Assembly (NCBI RefSeq): GCF_028532485.1 | Contig: NZ_CP116942.1 | Location: forward strand, 62,001 to 126,000 | Direction of reading: 5' to 3' | Origin: Iamia majanohamensis | GTDB lineage: Bacteria > Actinomycetota > Acidimicrobiia > Acidimicrobiales > Iamiaceae | Length of the DNA stretch: 64,000 nt | In this document: positions 1-7,358 of the stretch, piece by piece | Position numbering within the stretch: position 1 is the first letter of the stretch | Layout of the letters: the number at the start of each line of letters is the position of its first letter | The notes under the pieces: model-generated | What the model saw: only the letters and a program-made list of their open reading frames with translations | The model's database searches: none | Told to the model about the DNA's origin: nothing | Made by a program: the position numbers and the translations under genes

Positions 1-366
1 GTGGCCCTGGCCTGGGCCGGGGCCGTCCTCCGGGCCGGGGAGGTGCCGGCCCTCCGCCGCGCCCTCGGGCTCCTCGCCCCCGCGGGCCGAATGACCCTCA
101 CCCTCTACCTGTCGCAGTCGCTGCTCGCCTCCTTCGCCTTCAACGGCTACGGCCTCGACCTGGGCGACCGCCTCGGCATCGGCGCCGCCGTGGCCCTCTC
201 GGTCGGCATCTGGCTCGTGCAGGTGGTGCTGGCCACCCTGTGGCTCAAGGCCTTCACCATGGGCCCGGTCGAGGCCCTGGCCCGGGCCGCGGCCTACCTG
301 CGCTGGCCGTCGGTCCGTCGCCGGGCCGAGCCATCTCCCTTGGCGGCCGTGCCGGGCGGCCGCTAG
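1..366 (+). CDS. DUF418 family membrane protein, C-terminal part
   Basis: This is the 3' end of a gene that begins before the window. The visible 121 residues hold a GRMTLTLYLSQS stretch followed by two hydrophobic helices and the short MGPVEALAR segment, which is the usual ending of DUF418 (YeiB-type) proteins: a conserved G-R-M-[AT]-L-[TS] motif, then the final membrane helices and a G-P-x-E motif. Such proteins are polytopic inner-membrane proteins of uncertain function, often suspected to be transporters. The first in-window GTG is not the true start. The gene ends 17 bp before tRNA-Leu. Confidence 0.75.
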   Translation: MALAWAGAVLRAGEVPALRRALGLLAPAGRMTLTLYLSQSLLASFAFNGYGLDLGDRLGIGAAVALSVGIWLVQVVLATLWLKAFTMGPVEALARAAAYLRWPSVRRRAEPSPLAAVPGGR

Positions 367-383
367 GTTCTGGCGTCCCACTC

Positions 384-470
<87 letters not shown>

Positions 471-485
471 GAAGGTCCACGTTGG

Positions 486-515
486 AACCCTCGGCGATCT
501 TCTGCCGAGGGTTCT
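486..515 (+). terminator. Intrinsic-type terminator of tRNA-Leu
   Basis: A perfect 10-bp stem, AACCCTCGGC with GCCGAGGGTT, encloses an 8-nt loop and is followed by CTT. It lies 16 nt after the CCA end of tRNA-Leu, where a transcription terminator is expected. The T run is short, as is common in GC-rich actinobacteria. Confidence 0.75.
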
Positions 516-765
516 TCGCATCCGGGCTCTCTCCCACGGGAGCGGGCCCCTGGGTGCTCGAGCGGCAGCCGAGCTCGGTTCTGCTCTGCGTCCTGAGGGT
601 TCGCGTCTGTCGGTGGCGGCTGCGTCTCGACCCGCTAGGGCCTGGGCGAGCCTGTGGTCATCGGCCCCTCGTTGCGCGGCTCGAACGCATTCGACGACCT
701 CCGGGTCCAGAAGCTCTGCGTAGGATGCCAGTAGAGGGTGATGTTCACCGGAAGGAACTTGGTTC
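516..765. other. Intergenic stretch, no supported gene
   Basis: Between the tRNA-Leu terminator and the SUKH gene I see no reading frame with a convincing start, ribosome binding site or protein-like composition. The sequence is less GC-rich than the core genome around it, which fits an insertion or remnant downstream of the tRNA, but no direct repeat of the tRNA 3' end was found by eye. Confidence 0.4.
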
Positions 766-1281
766 GTGGTGGAGTCGGTACCGATGAGATCGATGGACGA
801 ACTGATCGACCTGATGAAAAGCACCGAACGGCAATACATATCACTTGCCGACAACCCAGTCCCGGGTCTTGCGGTCAACATCCGCTCGGTCAGGGATGAG
901 CTGCCGCATGTGGAGGGCATGGCCCTGCCAGGTGATCTCAAGAAGTTCTGGTCGGCCTGGAGCTCTGTGACTCTGTTTGAAGATGGCGATTATGGTCAGT
1001 GGGGTCTTCACTTCTTCTCGGTCGCCGACAGCCGACGGACGACTGAGCGCGAGCGGTCTGATCGACCCTCCGACTTCCTCAGCAGTGACTTGGTCTTGGC
1101 CGAGTTCCTTGGCGACCTGGAACTGTTGGTGATGGACCGTTCTGGGACCTCCGAGAAGATGCTCATAGCACTACCCCTCGAGTCCAGAGCTCACTGGCCT
1201 GTGGTCGGGGATAGCCTGACGGACTTCCTCAATCGGTATGTTGGGTCCCTAGGAAGGAAGATTTGGGAAAGCTCGGGGTAG
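766..1281 (+). CDS. SUKH (SMI1/KNR4) family protein, orphan immunity-like
   Basis: The 171-residue product has the features of the SMI1/KNR4 or SUKH superfamily: an N-terminal helix, a segment ending LPGDLKKFW where most members have a conserved LP..(L/Y)..F/Y..N motif, and a central acidic strand-rich part with W-G-L. Many bacterial SUKH proteins are immunity proteins that bind and neutralise polymorphic toxins, but others are housekeeping. Here no toxin gene is adjacent. Start: GTG at 766 has a GAAGGAA site about 7 nt upstream; ATG at 784, with GGAG before it, is an alternative. Base composition is clearly less GC-rich than the neighbours, which suggests recent acquisition. Confidence 0.7.
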   Translation: MVESVPMRSMDELIDLMKSTERQYISLADNPVPGLAVNIRSVRDELPHVEGMALPGDLKKFWSAWSSVTLFEDGDYGQWGLHFFSVADSRRTTERERSDRPSDFLSSDLVLAEFLGDLELLVMDRSGTSEKMLIALPLESRAHWPVVGDSLTDFLNRYVGSLGRKIWESSG

Positions 1282-1611
1282 GCCAGTGCCAAACCCGTCC
1301 AGGTACATCGCCGATCAGCCCTCGAGCCACCTAGGCGATGTGCAGGAGGCAGGGCACCCGCATCCCATCGAAGGTGCCTCCCGTCGCCAATGTCGATGTC
1401 GCCAGCACTCCGCTGCACCCAAGCCGATGTTCGACTCGGCCGTCTGCTCCCTGCGCTCCCGCGACCTCTCGATGTTCCGCCTCGCACACCCTGGGATCGG
1501 GCAGTGAACGCTGACCTCGCCGCTGAGTGCGGAGCTTCTTGGTGGGAGGCCCTCTGACGCCGCCCACGAGCCCACACTCTGCATCGCCTGGGTGGATCGG
1601 CACGTCTCCTG
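1282..1611. other. Intergenic stretch, nothing supported
   Basis: About 330 bp separate the SUKH gene from the convergent small membrane protein gene. The open frames here have no ribosome binding site and read as low-complexity or arginine-rich shadow proteins. I see no RNA gene, repeat or clear terminator. Confidence 0.4.
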
Positions 1612-1815
1612 CTAGGTGATGCGGACGACCATGAGCAGTGTCAGGCCCGCAAGCAGGCTCGGTGGCCCGACCCACATGCCCAGCCGTCGCAGCGAACGCC
1701 ACTGGAGATCACCGATGCTTCCAGATGGCGGGCTCCGGTAGGCGAACTCGCCGAAGAACCAGAGGCTGCAGAAGCAAAGACCGAGGACGAGTAGGAACTT
1801 GGTTGCTGTGTACAC
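1612..1815 (-). CDS. Small two-helix membrane protein, unknown function
   Basis: The 67-residue product has two clear hydrophobic segments (about residues 6-24 and 47-65) separated by a short polar loop carrying several arginines, so it is probably a small integral membrane protein. Start: GTG at 1815 with a GAGGG site 5 nt upstream. It lies between the SUKH gene and kdpE in the AT-richer pocket and is not part of the kdp operon by orientation and spacing. I do not recognise the family. Confidence 0.45.
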   Translation of the reverse strand: MYTATKFLLVLGLCFCSLWFFGEFAYRSPPSGSIGDLQWRSLRRLGMWVGPPSLLAGLTLLMVVRIT

Positions 1816-1873
1816 CTGACCCTCGCTCTCTGGCCGTACCCCACGTCCAGCAGATCAGATCTCGGCCGGGCGG

Positions 1874-2584
1874 TCAGGGCCCGCCCTCGGGAGCCGAGAC
1901 GAGGCGGTAGCCCATCCCGGGCTCGGTGGTGAAGTGGCGCGGGCGTGAGGGGTCGACCTCGACCTTGCGGCGCAGGTTCGCCATGTGGACCCGCAGGTAG
2001 TTGGTCTCGGTCTCGTAGGCGGGGCCCCACACCGCCTGGAGGAGCTGGCGCTGGGTGACCAGGCGGCCGCGGTGGCGGGCCAGCTGCTCGACGAGGCCCC
2101 ACTCCGTCGGGGTGAGGTGCACCTCCTCGCCGGCCCGCTGCAGGCGCCGGTCGGCCAGGTCGATGCGGAGCTCTCCCACCTCCACCACCGCCTCCTCGGG
2201 CGTGCCCGGCGCGGCCCGGCGCAGGGCGGCCCGCATGCGGGCCAGCACCTCGTTCATGCCGAAGGGCTTGGTCACGTAGTCGTCGGCCCCGGCGTCGAGG
2301 GCGGCCACCTTGTCGGCCTCGTCGTCGCGCACGGTGAGCACGATGATCGGCACCTCGCTCCAGCCCCGCAGGCCCTCGACCACCTCGATGCCGTCGATGC
2401 CCGGCAGCCCGAGGTCGACCAGCACCAGGTCGGGGTGGCGGTCGGCCGCCACCACCAGGGCCTCCTCGCCGGTCGCGGCCAGGTCGACCTCGTGGCCCCG
2501 GGCCCGCAGGTTGGTGGCCAGGGCCCGACGGATCTGCGGCTCGTCGTCGACGACGAGGACGCGTCCGGCGGGGGGTGGGGTCAC
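1874..2584 (-). CDS. kdpE: KdpE, potassium-stress response regulator
   Basis: An OmpR-family response regulator of 236 residues. The receiver domain has the acidic pair D13/D14, phospho-acceptor D57, T84 and K106; the C-terminal winged helix carries the usual ETNYLRVHMANLRRKVE recognition region. It is expected to be phosphorylated by KdpD and to switch on the kdp ATPase genes when potassium is scarce. It is transcribed away from kdpFABCD, separated by about 150 bp that hold candidate KdpE sites. Start: GTG at 2584, with CACACT six nt upstream resembling the leaderless promoter pattern seen elsewhere in the window. Assignment to KdpE rather than another OmpR regulator rests on sequence and context together. 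Confidence 0.93.
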   Translation of the reverse strand: MTPPPAGRVLVVDDEPQIRRALATNLRARGHEVDLAATGEEALVVAADRHPDLVLVDLGLPGIDGIEVVEGLRGWSEVPIIVLTVRDDEADKVAALDAGADDYVTKPFGMNEVLARMRAALRRAAPGTPEEAVVEVGELRIDLADRRLQRAGEEVHLTPTEWGLVEQLARHRGRLVTQRQLLQAVWGPAYETETNYLRVHMANLRRKVEVDPSRPRHFTTEPGMGYRLVSAPEGGP

Positions 2585-2618
2585 GGGACCAGTGTGACCC
2601 CACCCGGCGTCGACGTGT

Positions 2619-2657
2619 CGTCAAGAACGGGCCGGGGCGCGCCAAGGATGCGTCAAG
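2619..2657. promoter_or_regulatory. Candidate KdpE-binding direct repeats
   Basis: Three similar heptamers lie on the same strand: CGTCAAG at 2619-2625, CGCCAAG at 2640-2646 and CGTCAAG at 2651-2657. Their start-to-start spacings of 21 and 11 bp put them on one face of the helix, as expected for OmpR-family regulators that bind direct repeats as dimers. They sit between kdpE and the kdp structural genes. Binding is inferred. Confidence 0.4.
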
Positions 2658-2731
2658 GCCGTTCCCCCGACGGCGACCGCTGGCTACACCGACGGCGTGA
2701 CCCCTTCCCCGTCCGATCGGAGGCCGAGCTG

Positions 2732-2839
2732 ATGGACGACGTCGCCTTCCTGTCCGTGCTCGTCGTGTTCTTCGCCCTCGCCGTCGCCTACGTGCGCGCC
2801 TGTGACCGCCTGTCCCGGGCCGAGGAGCAGGACCGGTGA
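2732..2839 (+). CDS. 35-residue single-helix membrane protein ahead of kdpF
   Basis: The ORF encodes 35 residues with one hydrophobic helix (about residues 5-20) followed by YVRACDRL and an acidic tail. A GGAG site lies about 10 nt upstream of the ATG. Its TGA overlaps the GTG of kdpF, so the two are translationally coupled. As I recall, small proteins with a similar YVRACDRL ending precede kdpF in other actinobacterial kdp operons, which supports it being a real accessory peptide of the transporter. Function is unknown. Confidence 0.65.
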   Translation: MDDVAFLSVLVVFFALAVAYVRACDRLSRAEEQDR

Positions 2840-2946
2840 GCGGCCAGCTCCTCGCCGTCGCCGTCGACAACGCCGTCGGCCTCGCCCTGGCCGTCGCCGC
2901 CGCCGTGTTCCTCGTCCTCGCCCTCCTCCACCCCGAGCGCTTCTGA
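2836..2946 (+). CDS. kdpF: KdpF, small stabilising subunit of the Kdp ATPase
   Basis: The product has 36 residues: a single hydrophobic helix followed by the terminal LLHPERF, which matches the usual KdpF ending (L.RPE.F). KdpF is a one-helix peptide that stabilises the KdpABC complex in the membrane. The GTG start overlaps the stop of the preceding 35-residue ORF, and kdpA begins 1 nt after its stop. The family is short and poorly conserved, so position directly before kdpA is the strongest evidence. Confidence 0.8.
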   Translation: MSGQLLAVAVDNAVGLALAVAAAVFLVLALLHPERF

Positions 2947-2947
2947 C

Positions 2948-4666
2948 ATGTCCGGTGGTGCCTTCCTCCAGCTGGTGGCGATGCTCGTGGCCCTCGCCGT
3001 CACGGTCCCCCTGCTCGGGCGGTACATGGCCGCGGTGTACGGGGCCCGCGACGATGGCAGCGCTCCGGGCGACCGGGTGTTCCTCCCCGTCGAGCGCTCG
3101 CTGTACCGCCTCTTCGGCGTCGACCCCGAGCGCGAGCAGCGCTGGAACGTGTACGCCCTCTCGCTCCTCGCCTTCAGCGTCGCCAGCGTCGCCCTGCTCT
3201 ACGCCCTCCTGCGGCTCCAGCCGGTGCTGCCGTTCAACCCCACCGACATGCCGGCCGTGGAGCCGGGGGTGGCGTTCAACACCGCCGTCAGCTTCATGAC
3301 CAACACCAACTGGCAGGCGTACGGCGGCGAGGCGACCCTCAGCCACCTGAGCCAGATGGTGGGCCTCACGGTGCAGAACTTCGTCTCCGCCGCCGCCGGC
3401 ATGGCCGTGCTGGTCGCCATCGTGCGGGGCATCACCCGCCAGGGGCAGGACACCCTGGGCAACTTCTGGGTCGACCTCACCCGCACGGTCCTGCGCATCC
3501 TGCTCCCCCTCTCCTTCGTCGTGGCTCTCGCGCTCGTGTCCCAGGGCGTGATCCAGGACCTCTCCGGCTTCGAGGAGTACACCGCGGTCGACGGCACCGA
3601 GCAGGTCGTCCCGGGCGGGCCGGTGGCCAGCCAGGTGGCGATCAAGCAGCTCGGGACCAACGGGGGAGGGTTCTTCAGCTCCAACTCCGCCGTCCCGTTC
3701 GAGAACCCGAACCCCATCTCGGGCTTCGTCGAGAACTGGGCCATCCTCGCCATCCCGCTGGCGTTCCCGATCACCTACGGCCTGCTCGTGCGGGATCGAC
3801 GCCAGGGCCAGGTCCTCCTCGGCGTGATGCTCGCCCTGTGGCTGGCGGCGGTGCTGGCCACGACCTTCGCCCAGACCGGGGGGAACGCCGCGCTGCCGGC
3901 GGGCGTCGACCAGTCGATCTCCGCCGAGCTGGCCGGCGGCGGCTCCCTGGAGGGGGCCGAGACCCGCTTCGGCTCGGCCGGCTGCGGCCTGTGGGCGGCG
4001 AGCACCACCGGTACCTCGAACGGCTCGGTCAACTGCCTGGTCGACTCCAGCACACCGGTCGGCGGCATGGTCCCGATGGTCAACATGATGCTGGGCGAGG
4101 TGTCGCCCGGCGGCGTCGGCGTCGGCCTCATGGGCCTGCTCGTCTTCGCCCTCCTGGCGGTGTTCATCGCCGGGCTCATGGTCGGGCGGACACCCGAGCT
4201 CCTGGGCAAGAAGATCCAGGCCCAGGAGGTGAAGCTGGCCATGCTCTTCCTGCTGGCGGCGCCCCTGATGATCCTCGGCTTCTCGGCCGCCTCGGTGGTG
4301 ACCGACGCCGGCCTCGACGGCATCCAGGACCCGGGCGCACACGGCCTCAGCGAGGTGCTCTACGGGTTCTCCTCCGGCGCCGGCAACAACGGCTCGGCCT
4401 TCGCCGGCCTCGCGGCCGCCGACACCTGGTACGCCACGACCATCGGCATCTCCATGCTGGTCGGCCGCTTCTTCCTCATCATCCCGGCGCTGGCCATCGC
4501 CGGGTCGCTCGGCCGCAAGCGGAGGGTCCCCGTCACCGACGGCACCTTCCCGACCCACACGCCGCTGTTCGGCGGCCTCGTCACCGGCGTCGTCCTCATC
4601 GTCGGCGGCCTGACGTTCTTCCCGGCCCTCGCCCTCGGCCCCATCGCCGAGGCGCTCGCCCTCTAG
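2948..4666 (+). CDS. kdpA: KdpA, potassium-binding channel subunit
   Basis: The 572-residue membrane protein has the four pore-loop regions of the SKT/KdpA family, seen as [17 protein letters not shown], an [11 protein letters not shown] region and GAGNNGSAF. It selects potassium and passes it to the ATPase subunit KdpB within the KdpFABC complex. About ten hydrophobic helices are visible, as expected. Start: ATG directly after kdpF, supported by the conserved early segment [10 protein letters not shown]. It is the second large step of the kdpFABCD operon and its length is typical. Confidence 0.97.
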   Translation: MSGGAFLQLVAMLVALAVTVPLLGRYMAAVYGARDDGSAPGDRVFLPVERSLYRLFGVDPEREQRWNVYALSLLAFSVASVALLYALLRLQPVLPFNPTDMPAVEPGVAFNTAVSFMTNTNWQAYGGEATLSHLSQMVGLTVQNFVSAAAGMAVLVAIVRGITRQGQDTLGNFWVDLTRTVLRILLPLSFVVALALVSQGVIQDLSGFEEYTAVDGTEQVVPGGPVASQVAIKQLGTNGGGFFSSNSAVPFENPNPISGFVENWAILAIPLAFPITYGLLVRDRRQGQVLLGVMLALWLAAVLATTFAQTGGNAALPAGVDQSISAELAGGGSLEGAETRFGSAGCGLWAASTTGTSNGSVNCLVDSSTPVGGMVPMVNMMLGEVSPGGVGVGLMGLLVFALLAVFIAGLMVGRTPELLGKKIQAQEVKLAMLFLLAAPLMILGFSAASVVTDAGLDGIQDPGAHGLSEVLYGFSSGAGNNGSAFAGLAAADTWYATTIGISMLVGRFFLIIPALAIAGSLGRKRRVPVTDGTFPTHTPLFGGLVTGVVLIVGGLTFFPALALGPIAEALAL

Positions 4667-4677
4667 GAGCCGCACCG

Positions 4678-6783
4678 ATGACCACCACCATCGCCACCGG
4701 ACCGGAGCCCACACGCCCGCCCGAGGGGCAGCCCGGGTCCGGCGCCCGGGACCGCCACCCCCTGCCCACCCGGTCGATCTTCGACCGCGCCATCCTCGGA
4801 CGGGCGGCGGGGGAGGCCTTCGCCAAGCTCGACCCGCGCACGCTGGCCCGCAACCCGGTGATGTTCGTCGTCGAGGTGGGCGCCGTCCTCACCACGGTCC
4901 TGTGGGTCCGCGACGTGCTCGACGCCGGCTCGGAGCCCAACACCTTCGCCGGGCTGGTCACCGCCTGGCTCTGGTTCACGGTGCTCTTCGCCAACTTCGC
5001 CGAGGCCGTGGCCGAGGGCCGGGGCAAGGCCCAGGCCGCCACGCTCCGGAGGACCCGCAGCGAGACCATGGCCCGCGTCCGGGGAGCGGACGGCACGATC
5101 GAGGAGCGGCCCTCCACGGCCCTGGTCGTCGGCGACGAGTGCGTCGTCACCGCCGGCGAGGTGATCCCCGGCGACGGCGACGTCGTGGAGGGCATCGCCA
5201 CGGTGGACGAGTCGGCCATCACCGGCGAGTCCGCCCCGGTGATCCGGGAGTCGGGCGGTGACCGCTCGGCGGTGACCGGGGGCACCAGGGTGCTGTCCGA
5301 CGAGATCGTCGTGCGGATCACGGCCGAGCCGGGCGCGACCTTCCTCGATCGGATGATCGCCCTGGTCGAGGGCTCCGCCCGCCAGAAGACGCCGAACGAG
5401 ATCGCCCTGTCGATCCTGCTCGCCGGCCTCACCCTCATCTTCCTGCTGGCGATCGTCGCCCTCCAGCCCTTCGCCATCTACTCCGGGGACGAGCAGACCC
5501 TGATCGTGCTCGTCGCCCTGCTGGTCTGCCTGATCCCCACGACCATCGGCGGCCTCCTCTCGGCCATCGGCATCGCCGGCATGGACCGGCTGGTCCAGCG
5601 CAACGTGCTGGCCATGAGCGGCCGTGCCGTCGAGGCGGGGGGCGACTGCAGCACGCTGCTGCTGGACAAGACGGGCACCATCACCTTCGGCAACCGCCGG
5701 GCCACGGGCCTGCACCCGGCCCACGGCGTCGACCCGGCCCGCCTGCGCGAGGCGGCGCTGCTGTCGAGCCTGGCCGACGAGACCCCCGAGGGTCGCTCGA
5801 TCGTCGAGCTGGCCGGCGACGACGCCACCCGGCCCGGCACCACCGGCGCCGACTTCGTGGAGTTCTCGGCCTCGACCCGCATGAGCGGCATCGACCTCGC
5901 CGACCGCTCCATCCGCAAGGGCGCCTCGGACGCCGTGGCGCGCTGGCTCGACCAGTACGAGCAGCGGATCCCCGACGAGGTCGTCACCACCACGTCGCGG
6001 ATCTCCGACGACGGAGGCACCCCGCTGGTCGTGGTCGAGGACGCCACGGTGCTCGGCGTCGTCGCGCTGACCGACGTGGTGAAGCCGGGCATGAGGGAGC
6101 GCTTCGAGGAGCTCCGCGCCCTCGGCATCCGCACCGTCATGATCACCGGCGACAACCCTCGCACCGCGAAGGCCATCGCCGCCGAGGCCGGGGTCGACGA
6201 CTTCCTGGCCGAGGCGACGCCCGAGGACAAGATGGCCCTGATCCGCGAGGAGCAGCAGGGGGGCAACCTCGTCGCCATGACGGGTGACGGCACCAACGAC
6301 GCCCCGGCGCTCGCGCAGGCCGACGTCGGCGTGGCCATGAACACGGGCACCCAGGCGGCCAAGGAGGCCGGGAACATGGTCGACCTCGACAGCGACCCGA
6401 CCAAGCTGATCGAGATCGTCCAGATCGGCAAGCAGCTGCTCATCACCCGGGGGGCGCTGACCACCTTCTCGATCGCCAACGACGTGGCCAAGTACTTCGC
6501 CATCATCCCGGCGATGTTCATCGTCGCCTACCCGCAGCTCGACGAGCTCAACGTCATGGGCCTCGACTCGCCCGAGTCGGCCATCCTCTCGGCGGTCGTC
6601 TTCAACGCCCTCGCCATCGTGGCCCTCATCCCGCTCGCCCTCCGGGGCGTCCACCTGCAGGCCGCCACCGCCTCCGAGGTCCTGCGGCGCAACCTGCTGA
6701 TCTACGGGCTCGGCGGTCTCGTCACCCCGTTCATCGGCATCACGCTCATCGACCTCGTCATCTCGACCCTGGGGATCGTCTGA
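4678..6783 (+). CDS. kdpB: KdpB, P-type ATPase subunit
   Basis: The 701-residue catalytic subunit of the potassium-importing P-type ATPase. Visible motifs are TGESAPV in the actuator domain, the phosphorylation loop DKTGTIT with catalytic D330, and [11 protein letters not shown] near the C-terminal hinge. It hydrolyses ATP to drive potassium uptake through KdpA. The ATG at 4678 has an AGGAG site 7 nt upstream that overlaps the kdpA stop codon; much longer in-frame extensions upstream are antisense-like shadow of kdpA. Its last base overlaps the kdpC start (ATGA), so the two are translationally coupled. Confidence 0.97.
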   Translation: MTTTIATGPEPTRPPEGQPGSGARDRHPLPTRSIFDRAILGRAAGEAFAKLDPRTLARNPVMFVVEVGAVLTTVLWVRDVLDAGSEPNTFAGLVTAWLWFTVLFANFAEAVAEGRGKAQAATLRRTRSETMARVRGADGTIEERPSTALVVGDECVVTAGEVIPGDGDVVEGIATVDESAITGESAPVIRESGGDRSAVTGGTRVLSDEIVVRITAEPGATFLDRMIALVEGSARQKTPNEIALSILLAGLTLIFLLAIVALQPFAIYSGDEQTLIVLVALLVCLIPTTIGGLLSAIGIAGMDRLVQRNVLAMSGRAVEAGGDCSTLLLDKTGTITFGNRRATGLHPAHGVDPARLREAALLSSLADETPEGRSIVELAGDDATRPGTTGADFVEFSASTRMSGIDLADRSIRKGASDAVARWLDQYEQRIPDEVVTTTSRISDDGGTPLVVVEDATVLGVVALTDVVKPGMRERFEELRALGIRTVMITGDNPRTAKAIAAEAGVDDFLAEATPEDKMALIREEQQGGNLVAMTGDGTNDAPALAQADVGVAMNTGTQAAKEAGNMVDLDSDPTKLIEIVQIGKQLLITRGALTTFSIANDVAKYFAIIPAMFIVAYPQLDELNVMGLDSPESAILSAVVFNALAIVALIPLALRGVHLQAATASEVLRRNLLIYGLGGLVTPFIGITLIDLVISTLGIV

Positions 6784-7352
6784 TGCTCCGACAGGCACGA
6801 CCGGCGCTCGTCGCCCTCGCCCTCTTCACCGTCCTCACCGGGCTGCTCTACCCGCTGGCGGTCACCGGCATCGCCCAGGCCGCCTTCGGCGACCAGGCGG
6901 ACGGGTCGCCGCTCGTCGTCGACGGCGAGCGCCGCGGCAGCGAGCTCATCGCCCAGCCCTTCGAGGGCGAGGAGTGGTTCCAGCCCCGGCCCTCTGCCGT
7001 CGCCTACGACGCCGCCTCCTCGGGGGCCTCCAACCTCGGCCCGCTCAACCCCGAGCTGCTGGCGACCATCGACGAGCGCACCGCCGCCTACCGCGAGCGC
7101 AACGAGCTCCCCGAGGGCACGAAGGTGCCCGTCGACGCCGTCACCGCATCAGGGTCGGGGCTCGACCCGCACATCTCCCCCCGCAACGCCGAGCTCCAGG
7201 CCCCCCGGGTGGCCGAGGTCCGCGGCCTCGCGCCGTCCCAGGTCGAGGCCCTGGTCGAGCGCCACACCGAGGGCCGGTCCCTCGGTGTGCTGGGCGAGCC
7301 CCGGGTCAACGTGGTCACCCTCAACGCCGACCTGGACCGGCTGGCAGGCTGA
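6783..7352 (+). CDS. kdpC: KdpC, accessory subunit of the Kdp ATPase
   Basis: The 189-residue protein has one N-terminal membrane helix (about residues 8-30) with the conserved VLTGLLYPL segment, then a soluble extracytoplasmic part containing QPRPSA, SGASNLGPLNP and the C-terminal DPHISPRNAELQ..RVAE region typical of KdpC. It assists ATP binding by KdpB and completes the KdpFABC complex. The ATG overlaps the kdpB stop; kdpD follows 6 bp later, so the sensor is co-transcribed with the pump. Confidence 0.96.
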   Translation: MLRQARPALVALALFTVLTGLLYPLAVTGIAQAAFGDQADGSPLVVDGERRGSELIAQPFEGEEWFQPRPSAVAYDAASSGASNLGPLNPELLATIDERTAAYRERNELPEGTKVPVDAVTASGSGLDPHISPRNAELQAPRVAEVRGLAPSQVEALVERHTEGRSLGVLGEPRVNVVTLNADLDRLAG

Positions 7353-7358
7353 GCGGCG

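Noticed and set aside
1286-1507. 73-residue ORF after the SUKH gene
   Set aside because: No ribosome binding site, no recognisable features, and overlapping frames on the other strand are equally open.
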